Below, piece after piece: positions 23,558 through 35,500 of a DNA stretch of 64,000 bases. The stretch is from Rhodamnia argentea. Its lineage: Eukaryota > Streptophyta > Magnoliopsida > Myrtales > Myrtaceae. The notes under the pieces were generated by a model, which saw nothing but the letters and a program-made list of their open reading frames with translations, was not told where the DNA came from and did no database searches. The translations under genes and the position numbers were made by a program. Position 1 is the stretch's first letter. The number at the start of each line of letters is the position of its first letter. The stretch covers positions 1,798,001-1,862,000 of the forward strand of contig NC_063150.1 in the NCBI RefSeq assembly GCF_020921035.1. Reading direction: 5' to 3'.

Positions 23558-26500
23558 CTACAAAGCTGAGAGATGTTCGGATGACGAGATGCATTGCGCC
23601 TGTACAGCCAATGTCTTCACAGTACCTCTGCATGGGTCGCCATCAAACTCTGCATTTGAGATCCTGACGAAACAGCTATTTTTTCCTTGACAAGCCTGTG
23701 ACGTTGCAGGTATGAAATATGCATTATTAGGCTGTTGCAAATGGACTAGGATTTTCGAAACCCGCCCCCCCCCCCCAAAAAAAAAGTACTAGGATTAAAA
23801 AAAAAAGAACTACCATCGTGAAGGCCATTCTAGCTAATGGTCACTGCACCTTGTCAATGATTACAAGCTCCACATCATTACAATTAGGAGTAACAACTAA
23901 TTCAACCAATAATTGCCATGCAACATGATTGAACCGAATGCAATTTTTCCTAATATACTCCACCTTAAGGTAGCATGCTCCGGCAAGCTTCTAAGAGAGA
24001 TGATTAAGCTTATCTTCAGTTTCACATTCTACTATTTCTTAGTCAATGTTTAGAATTACCAGCCCATCGTACAGAAAAAAGGAGAAAGCCTCCTCCTTTT
24101 TAGTCCGAATTCTAAAGAATGAAGTAAAAAAAAAATGCCTTTATTTCTGTACCCCAAAATAGCAGACAGATAATGAGGTCTTTTAAATGTCCATTGAAGG
24201 GTGCTAATGGTATCAAGAAACTAATAATTCCTTTTGTGAAATTCCCCCTAGTCTAAGCTTAGTGAACATTTACCTTTGTTACCACCAGCAAGGAATTGGG
24301 GGCGTGGCAGCTGCTTTTACGAAAGTTCTGGCAGCTGCCTTCAGGTGTTCCATAGCTTGCGAATTCTATGGAGGAAATTACATAACCATCTTCGCATTGC
24401 AAATGCATCTCAGGAGTCATATCATTGATTGAGATTCTTCCCCCAACAGAATCCGGAAGGGACCACTTTTGTATAGGAGGATAGTGTGACTCCGACACTT
24501 GACCACAGATGATCCCTGAGAAATGTAACTTGATTGAGATATCAAATGGATCCCCTCCTGTTTCCTCAAAGATGACAAGTAAATTATCTGACCCTTGGAG
24601 CCATGACCGTGGTACGTGATACCTGTAAATGGAAAACGATAAGCTTATTGCAGAGACACAGATTTACAATAACATGCGATTTGTCCTTTTTATGGCTTCT
24701 AGCAAGAACCATATGTAAATAAGGATGATGAAAAGAACATAACAATCCATCAGTAAAGATTGTATGCACTGACACAAAAAGCAATAGACATGTCATCAAT
24801 AGAAGCGTACCAGGTTTGGGTAGGCTTTCCGCAATTTGTGCAGCACTTTTTTGAATTATAGGGTCCGCGATAATCACATATCGGCTGACATCCACTTTTT
24901 GGGGTAACCAGAGTCCAGTATCTTCCTATATGATGGCCATTGACCCAAGCCTGGCCCTTTCCCATGCTACCCAGATCAATAGCAACAGGATCCGTCCCAT
25001 CTGGGGAATCAAAGTATGTCTGCTTCAACCAATAATAGATTTTTGAGTATTGAGGAGTTTTCATTTGTGAGGTTTTCCAATGATTACATTTAGAGAAACG
25101 ATTAGTCGACTCCTGGTCGCAATCATAAAATAAGGGAATGTTGTATGGCAAAAGATGCCAAACAGTATGATCATACGTGCAAAAACTATCTCGTAGAACC
25201 AGAATTCATCATTGATTGTATTCTCTGAGAGAAGAGGAAAAAGAGGAGGAGAGAGGGAGAGGGTGGGGGGTGATCCAGTTACCTTGTACCAGGAAAATGT
25301 GGACAGCGTGTCATCCTGAGTCAAATAAGTCCATTCTGCCTTCTCATTATCCTCAGTTGTGTATATCTTTAGGAATTCACCCATAAGCCCAACCTATATG
25401 CAAAATGAAATGAAATCAAAATCCGTACTCTGATTGTCCTACTTTTGCAGAATCAATCACATTCTGATGAGAGAGTATTTAATGGCTAGTCCGATAGAGG
25501 TGGTAAGATAATCAAATAAAGAAAATATTCCAGCATTCATGCTCAGTTGCTAAAGCAGACATACTGTTGAGGAGAATATATGATGGAAACTCAAATTTGC
25601 CTCCAAGCATGGACAGTATGAGCCTGCACATGAACTAGAACTTTGTTCCTAGTTGCAAGAGGCATAACATTTCGAAGTGCCAAACAAGCATTCTAGGTTT
25701 TATTCTGCTGCCCAAAGCCTTCTCTACTTACATAAGCCTAAAAAATTAAAACATCAGTATATCTTTAGAAATGAGCCTGTTCAAGAAGCTAATCACCGCA
25801 TAATCCATTAAAGAAATTTCTGATCGATTATTCTCAAGGGATATTGCTTTACTAAGCAAGATAGATCAAGATGCGAACCAGGATCTCCAGCCTTAAAATT
25901 TTTACAGCAGGAGTCAATATTTGGTTGCAATAAAATTTGGTACAGCCTCTATTGATTCACAAAAATGGTTGAACATTTAGAAAATACAGAATCGGATAAT
26001 GATATGTTGCTGAGACAAGGGTGTACTTAGATCTTTTTATATTAATTCACCAATGGTAAGGACAAGTTCCATACACATTCAAGAAAGTTCCACATCTTAC
26101 CTTTCTTAAAGCTAATAGCTATCTTGATATAACATGATCGGAATTGTGCTTTAATGTTACAGCAGCTTAGATAACAATAGCAAACTTGCAAATAAAGAAT
26201 GACTATACACTGCCAGTGGGCTAGTACTCAATTTGGTGCAATGAGGGACAGAATTGTTATTGTGAAAGAAAAAAGATAAGAGATGGGGAAACTGTGTCAT
26301 AACTTTAGCAGTAACCTATTGGAATAACTTGCCTGGTAGGTCCACAAAGATTTTGCAAGGTCTATATCCCCATCTTTAAATCCAGTAAGCTTTACCTTGC
26401 CTCTGAACCCAGCCCCATCTCTCTCAAAAAAGGCACCGTAGTTCTGGACCATGAGATAATATAATGACAAAGAGAAGAATCAACATGTCCTTTAGTAGAA

Positions 26501-29500
26501 CAGTTGTCAAGCCATACAAACAAGAGCAACTGGAAAGTATCACTGCCACATATAAATACCCCAGCGAGAAAACTAGGGGCGGCTGCAAAATATTACAACA
26601 TACAAAAATACCTACAAGAACTACCACCCCAAACAGACCTCAAAATCCAAAGTACCTTCTTTTAGAATAATATTAGTTTCCGAGATAACTAAGAAGATGA
26701 CACTTTAACTAGTTACTTTTGCGTTCTTCTCCCATTCTCTTCCATTATTTATCTTTTCATCCTGGAAAACAATGTCAACATCAAACTGTGCTAAGCCACT
26801 CCTTTTAGATGCCCATTGGCATTCCAGTCTTCCTTCTCCTTTCAGGGCCTATCCAAAAGAGAATACAGTAGTTGCGTCCAACATATATAGCACAGCAGGA
26901 GATACAAGTTCCAATTTCACTTATACTATCACACTGGATCATTACAAGTAGACATGGCATTCTTCCCAAGTGAATTCAGTCAAGCAAACTGTGGAAAGCC
27001 TAATTTTCACTTAATTAGTTGAAAATAACCTAATAAATACTGGCCACAAGACTATCCCACAGTTGACATTACTTTTCGTAGAAACAATACAACCAATAAA
27101 AATGATGCTGCTGCGATCACAAACCTGCCAAGGAACAAAGATTTACCTGTAACCCGACCGTTTGTGATAGCAGAACTAGATCATTATATCCTTGCAGAAG
27201 ATCAACAGGCTGCATTGCCTTGACCCAGTGACCGAAAGTACTACCTACAGTTGAATTAAACTTTAAACTTGGCTCAGCAGATATAGTTTCAACCAGTAGG
27301 CAGTACATATGCTAAAGACAAGCAAAATCCACTTACACCGCTGAAGGACTTAACGTACCAACAACTGCAAGACCCAAAAAAATAATTCAAGGAAGTTACT
27401 GCAGTGCAGAGATAGTTTTCATCAAATAATTCATTAGCTCTCTTTTATATCCAGTGCTTCTCTCTAACGGTCCCACATACTACATGCGGGTAACATTCTG
27501 CAACTTCTTGATCTAAAGGACCTAAATTAGTACTGCTAGAGTACTCATAAATTTACTGTGCCTTCATCGAAGAAGTTAAGCTTTTAATAAGTCCAGTAGT
27601 CTCACCATTTCCATACAGTATTAGAGCAAGAAGTCATGTGCAAGCTCTCAACATTTCCATACAGTATTAGAGTAAGAGGTCGTGTGCAAGCTCTCTAGCC
27701 TCTCATTTGCCTCCTGGCTTAAAATTTCACTCTTTAGTATTAGGGCCAAACCCCAATATACGCAAGAGGGAGAGTATTGGAGTATCTAAAAATATCAACC
27801 ATGTCTCTATATAACAATTTAAGTTTTTAGATAAGTTGACAGCGATCAATATAATTTGAAAAAGTGTGATATGCGCTATGGGTTGCTATCATAGGAATAC
27901 CCGTTAAGTATGCTGGGACATCGCATTCCTATGACAAGGGATTGAAAATAGCAATCGAAAAAGGAAAAGAAACGGTTTAATAGTTGGGCATATAAAAGAC
28001 CATCCCCACAGAGTATGTGTTAAGCAGTTCTTCCGAATTTCTGCTGAGAATAATGAACTTCATGCTTCTCTGAGTTTGATAAATTTTTCTTTGAAAAACT
28101 AATGATTTGAAATTAATCACCTTGCTAGTTTCTGTTGCACCTAGTACGGGATGATCAAATTGATAGGATGACAAGGGAAGCCCCAACCAGTAGAAACAAA
28201 AACTTCCCAGTAACTTGTGAAATATGTATAACAAGAAAAGCTATGCATAAAGTTTGAAGGGCAGAGACTACTACAATGGTCCACACAAGGACACAGATTC
28301 ATATGCCAGAAATTGTGAATTAGTATCCTCATTGTACAGATTTAACTTGTGAAATATATATATAAACAAGAAATAGTGAAATATATATATATAAAAACAA
28401 GAAAAGCTATGCATACAGCTTGAAGGGCAGAGACTACTACAATGGTCCACACAAGGACACAGATTCATATGCTAGAAATTGTGATTCAGTATGCTCACTA
28501 GTACAGATTTAGCTTACTCTGTTCGTACTCACTTGTACAGATTTAACTTGTGAAATTGTGAATCAGTATCCTCGCTTGTACAGATTTAACTTGTGAAATA
28601 TATATATATAAAAACAAGAAAAGCTATGCGTACAGCTTGAAGGGCAGAGACTACTACGATGATCCCCACAAGGACACAGATTCATATACTAGAAACTGTG
28701 AATCAGTATCCTCACTTGTACAGATTTAGCTTACTCTGTTCTTACATGGGTGCACGGTGGTAGCAGTCTACTTTCTCCCTCAATTGAAAATTCATTCTCG
28801 AGTGGGTTTATGTATTTTATTATTAGTATACTGCTCTTGGTAGTGCACTTCCTTCTTACTTTTTTCTTTTTTGCTAGTGCTCATTCCATTCTTTTACTAA
28901 CATACTCGTGCATAGCATGAGAGCAAACGGCAAGCAGAGGGAGAGACAGGAATAGAATATACCAAGAAGAGAGAGACGAGAGATCAAATACCTGCCAACT
29001 GCCCGTTGACAAACACACGTAGGACATCACGGATGCTGTCAATTGAAACCGTTGGCCTCATGTCTTTTTCCTTCCAAAAGGTGATATCATCTTCGGAGAC
29101 GTATATTCTTGATTGAAGAATATTAAGATGTCAGATAGGCCAATGAATATTACAGAATTGGTGAAAAGATGAAAACAACATATAAAATCAGAAATGCAAA
29201 CTTTTTTGCCAACATCCATGATACCATCAACGCAAAGCTGAATCCAAGCTGAGAAGAATCTCACGAGGAAAGTACCGAGGGCAGTGCAATCGCACTGGAT
29301 CTGAGTCAGCTTGATGTTACATCATTTTAACCCAATAGAGCTTCCAAATTGAGTGGCTCAAATAATACATCAATGTTCAAAATGTGCTACAAACTAAAAA
29401 ATTGGATTAGTCTCGAAGATTTTTATCTAAAGTATCGACTAAAAGGGCTCGTGAGTTGTAAGCAATGCTTTCTAGCCTGAACCTTTCCCCATTCAAAAGT

Positions 29501-32500
29501 CAACCGGTTGAGCCGGTTGAACCACCAGGTCAATCAAGTTGGATAGCTTACTAGTAAATGTGAAACACGCACATGTGCACGCACACTTGTACACCAATAT
29601 GAGCACCCCCTCCAGTGGTTGTGGTGCTCTCTTGTCCTAATGAGGTCAGGGTAGATCCCCACCTGCCTCAGCTCTTCATATTTTGCACCAAGTGAAACAC
29701 TAGGTCGAAAATCCGGTCAAACCAGTGAGCGGTTCACAGGGTTGAGTGGTTGAACAGCGTCAACACCGGGGTTGACTGGATCTTGACCAATCTGGGTGAA
29801 TAGGAAAAACTGGAATAAGCCATAGTCCGTTCCTAGTCCAACCGGCTGAACCGGCCGGTCCAGTCTGGGTTTGAAAACACTGGTTGTAAGATGTCCCAAA
29901 TCTCCATCTGAGACAAAGAGTCCCAACAGTTTTTACATAAAACCAGCCAAGTGAACAGTGTGGACCACCTTCTAAAGAGAGCAATGGCGAATCCTGTATT
30001 TTCTATTAAAGGTGGGTGTGCAATTTTATGAGACCACTACCAATTGTTCTAAAAAATTAAGCTGCTAGGCATGATTTACTATTTAAATATTCCAACACTT
30101 CCCCTTATGCGTAGGCTGGACTTTGGGCTTAGCCTAAAGAGCGGAAATATGCAATTGGGGAGGCAAATAGGAGTTTGGAAGATTTTAATGCAGCATCTCC
30201 TGTTCTGATACTATGTGAGATTTTGTGGGACCGTTGCCAACTGTTCTAAAAGTTTAAGCTGTTAGATGAAGGCGTGACCCATTATTTAAATATTCAAACA
30301 GTGGGAAGCTCCAATAATGTGCACTAAAAGCTGCCTAGTGCGTAGTTGATACTTGTTTATGAAGACAAACTAGAAGCGGAACCGGGAATTGAGAATCAGA
30401 TACTATTAACAAATGAAACCAGTAGATGCTTAAGGAGCCTCTGCCGAAAAATGATGTATCTTCATACATGCATCATTCATCATAAATACAGGGATGCAAA
30501 GAACAACCCTGAACAAACAGCAGCATCTACCCCTCAGGAAATGTTCATGTTGAGAGTATTTGGCCGATGGGGGCATATTTGTCTTTTTTTTATATATTCT
30601 AAATAGCAGCAATAAGGGCAATATTGTAATTCTTGGCTTTTGATTTTATTATAAATAGATAGCTTGGGGTCACATTGACCTAAGCAAGCATTCAGTTCAG
30701 TTTTTTTTTTTTCCTCTCAACATGATATCAAAGCAAGGGCTAAACTGAAACCCTAACCCTAATCTCTTCTCTACGCAAGCGTTCTTTTCTCTCTCTTCTC
30801 GCCTTCACCCTCTCCCACCACAGTTCCTTCACACCTTCTTCTTTGCTCTCTTTCACAACATAGGGCAGCACTTATGAGGTGATTCTTTGAATCTAGTATC
30901 CGCCCTAAATCTCACCTCTATGAGATAAATTAAAGCTTCTTTGCGGTTTGCGATAGGTGGTTCATCCTCTTCTGCGATTTTTTGGATCTTCTTATTTGAG
31001 ATTGTTTCTACCTTGCCGCCGGCCTACAATTATCTCGTTGTGAAGACCAAAGTACTACACTTCGTGGACTACCATATTTTTTCAGATTCTGTGGGAAAAA
31101 TCAGAATTATCGATTTCTTTTTCGGGGTTTCAAACCTTGAAAAAATCGGTTTTTTGCCATCCCTTGATCTGATTTGGCTGATTTTTGGAGGACAAATTCA
31201 GACTACTACCAGAGGACTTCGTTCCAAGTTTTTGGCCTTTTTTGGCAAGATTTTGGTGGTTTGATTATTCCTTTCACACTTTTTGAGTCGACTTCTAAGA
31301 CATAAAGTCCGAAGGTTCGGGCTCTACCCCTACCGGAGATGGTCGTACAAATTATATTACTTTTACCGCGACCCCCGTGAAGCTTGACGGCACAAATTAT
31401 TTGATATGGTCTCGATCAACATTCTTGACCATTGCGGGTTGTGGGCTTACAAGACATATCAACGGTACTTTTGCGATGCCGACTTCATCGGGTATCACTC
31501 GAGAAAAGTGGATCTCGAATGACTCTTTGATAATGTCCTTTTTGCTTAACTCGATGAAGCCACATATTGCAAAAGGATATTTGCTTCTCGATACTATGGC
31601 ACAAATTTGGACGGCTGCAAGGGATACTTATGGTCAACTCGGGAATGATGCACAGGTGTATGAACTTCGGAAAAGGGTCCATGACACCACTCAAAAGGAG
31701 ATGATCGTATCTCAATATTATGCCGAGCTTCGGACTTTGTGGCAAGAGCTAGATCATTATGCTGATTATCACCCAACCAATGATGCAGATGTTGCTGCCT
31801 ACAAGAGGCATGTGGAAAAGATCAAAGTTTATGATTTCTTGGCAGAATTAAATCTTGAATATGATCGGATACGTGTTCAAGTCCTTGGCCGGTCTCCATT
31901 CCCTACTCCGGAACATTCCTATGCCCTAGTTCACTCTGAAGAAAGTCGTAGGACAGCAATGCTTCATCCCTCCGTTGATCAATCTGCTCTACAAACAAGT
32001 GCTGGCACTATTGCCAAATCTGGTTCGTCCTTTCATTCCGATGATGCCTCCAAGGTGGTGGTCAAGTGTGAACATTGTAATAGGCTGTATCATACTAAGG
32101 CTACCTGCTGGAAATTACATGGAAAATCTGCAGATTTTGAGCGAAAAAGGGCACAAAGAAAGGCAAAAAACAAGGCAAATCATATTGAAATTGTTTCTGC
32201 TGCACCCACTACTAATATCGGTTTATCCCAGGAAGAACTTCAAGCATTTCGACGTCTACTGAAAGCTTCTACTGCTGCTGCCTCCTCCACGGTTGCCAAT
32301 TCATCTTCTCCTTTTGCTTCGAACCTAGCCACTTCGGGTATCTTATATGGGGGGTTTAATACATCTGTTGTTTCCAGCCCATGGATTATTGATACAGGGG
32401 CTACAAATCACATGACAGGTTCTTCTAGTCTCTTTCATCAATATACCCCTATTTCCAGTAGACAAAGTTCGCGTAGCTGCTGGAAACCTCTCTTCCATTG

Positions 32501-35500
32501 CTGGACTTCCATTTTACATATTCCATCATTCTCTACTAATCTCCTTTCTAACAGTAGTCCGATTCGAGACTTAAACTGTAAAGTAACCTTTTTTCCTTCT
32601 TATTGTATTTTCCAGGATCTAGTAACCGAGAAGGAGATTGGACATGGTAGATTGGATGGTGGTCTTTATTTGCTCGAGGGTAGTGGGGTTTCTACTTCAT
32701 CTTTGTCTTCTACGCCTCATCAAGTTAATTCGGCATTGATAGATCTTCATCGGTGGCATTGCAAATTAGGTCATCCCCCTTTAGGAACTTTAGAAAAAGT
32801 TTTTCCTAGTCTCATTTCAGCGTGTAATAAAGATGAGTTTTTTTGTGAAGCCTGTATTTTGGCTAAACAAACTCGTTCAACATATTCATCTTCAAATAAT
32901 AAAAGTCGTTTCCCTTTTCATGTGATTCATACTTATGTGCGGGGTCCTTCCCGGCATACTTCTATTTCCGGTCATCGATGGTTTGTCACTTTTATCGATT
33001 GTCATTCTCGTACAACTTGGGTTTATTTGTTGAAACATAAGAGTGGCGTTTTTCATTGTTTTCAAAATTTTCACAAAATGGTCCAGACACTGCTCAATGC
33101 CGCTTTGAAAATTTTTCACGGTGACAATGGTACCGAATCCACTAAGGGTCGGTTTCAATGGTATCTCTCTAATCATAGCATTATTCATCAAACTAGTTGT
33201 GTTGATACCCCCGTACAAAATGATGTTGCCGAAAGAAAAAATCGATTTTTGTTAAGAGGTCGGGTCTCTTATGTTTGCCTGCCATGTCCCATCTCGGTAT
33301 TGGAGTGATGCTATCTTAACCACTACCTATTTAATAAATCGGATGCCTACGAGAATTCTTGATTTTCGCACACCTATTGATGTTTTGCGGGGATCATCGA
33401 CTTTTATTCTTACCTCAAAAATCGGATGCCTACGAGAATTCTTGATTTTTGCACACCTATTGATGTTTTGCAGGGATCATCGACCTTTATTCTTACCCCA
33501 AAAATTTTTGGTTGTGTTTGCTATGCTCGTAACACCACCTCTAACAGTAAGTTGAAACCCCGTGGTCTCTGCTACATTTTTCTTGGGTATTCACCTACTC
33601 AAAAGGGTTATAAGTGTTATCATCCTCCTTCTAGGCGCACCATTGTATCTATGGATGTGGTTTTTCACGAGTCTAATTCCTATTATTCGGCTCCACCTCT
33701 TCAGGGGGAGTGTCCTAGTGTAGAAGTGTTCCCTACTCTGGATATTCCTATGGATATTACTTACCCTTCTCCGATAGTCTCCGATGATTCTCCTCCTTCC
33801 CAATAGTGGTCTCCTTCTTCCCAAGAGGATAACACAAGTTCTTCTCCTTCCCCAAAGGAGAACAATGCAACATAAGAAGAGGATAGTACAAGTACCACGG
33901 GGGAGATAACAAAGCAACCACTTCGGGGGGAGTCTACTCCCACTCCCGTTAGGCAAACTATAGATAGTAGTAAGACATTGAAGACATATCGTCGTTGGGA
34001 GCCCACTCCCAACAAGCAAGTTAAGACCACTAATACATTACCTGTTCAATCATTATCTCCGGATCCGAATTCTACTACTCCCGGTAGGGTTTCTTCTTCC
34101 GATCTTCCTATTGCACTTCAAAAGGGTACTAGAACTTGTACTCAACACCCTATATCCCAGTTTGTCTCATATGACTCTTTGTCTAGCTCTTATCGTACTT
34201 TTGTGTCTTCTCTATCTTCCGTTTCTATTCCACAAAATTGGCTATGCCCTAGTTCACTCTGAAGAAAGCCGTAGGGCAGCAATGGTGGAGGAGATGTGTG
34301 CTTTGAAGAAAAATGACACGTGAGATCTTGTTGTTCTTCCTCCCGAGAAACAACCGGTAGGATGTAAGTGGGTATTTGTAGTCAAACAAAAGATGGATGG
34401 TATTGTGGACGGATATAAAGCACGGTTATTGGCAAAGGGATTTACTTAGACTTTTGGGATTGACTATCAAGAAACCTTTGCTCCCGTTGCCAAGTTGAAT
34501 ATTGTTCGAGTACTACTTTTGTGTGTTGTTAACTAGGGATGGGATCTTCGGCGGTTAAATGTGAAGAATGTCTTTCTTCATGGAGAGTTAGAAGAGAAGG
34601 TGCATATGGAGATTCCTCCAGGTTTTTCTTGTGACAAAATTCAAGGTAAAGTGTATAAGCCGCAACGTGCACTTTGTGGTTTAAAGCAATCACCTCAAGC
34701 CTGGTTTGGTAGGTTTCGGAGAGCTATGGTCTCTATTAGATATAAATAGGGCAATACTGATCACACTTTGTTTGTGAAGAAATCGGGTGCTAAAATTACT
34801 ATTCTCATTATCTATGTAGATGACATTGTTGTCATGGGGAATGATAGTGATGAGATCAGCCGGTTGAAGAAGTTTCTCGTACAAGAGTTTGAAATAAAAG
34901 ATCTTGGAAAGCTTCGGTACTTTCTTGGGATTGAAGTTGCCTGATCTTCAAAGGGTATCTTTCTATCCCAAAAGAAGTATGTCCTTGATCTTTTGACAGA
35001 AGTTGGGTTATTGGGATGTCACCCCTCCGATACGCCAACCGAGGCCAATACTCGTCTTCGAGAAAAAGATGGCGATCCAGTGGATAAGGGTCGTTATCAA
35101 TGGTTAGTGGACAAGTTGATTTATTTGTCCCACACCCGCCTGATATTGCTTTTGTTGTGAGCTTGGTGAGTCGGTTTATGCATGATCCATACTCTACTCA
35201 TATGAATGTTGTTTTTCGGATCCTTCGGTACTTGAAATCTGCTCTTGGGAAAAGGATTCTTTTATCTTCTCATGATGGCTTGAAGATTGAAGCTTATACA
35301 AATGCTAATTAGGTTGGATCTCCAAACCGGAAGTCTCTGAGTATTGTACTTTCTTAGGAGGGAATCTTGTGACTTGGCGTAGCAAAAAGCAAAATGTGGT
35401 TGCTTGGTCTAGTGCTAAAGCAGAGTTTCGTGCGATGGCACAAGGAGTTTGTGAGTTGTTGTGGCTTAAAGGATTGCTTGAAGACCTTGGTGTATCGGTT

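Noticed and set aside
33591..34030. Minus-strand open frames of 89-142 codons inside the Copia element
   Set aside because: They are antisense shadows of the degenerate pol linker and have no motifs.
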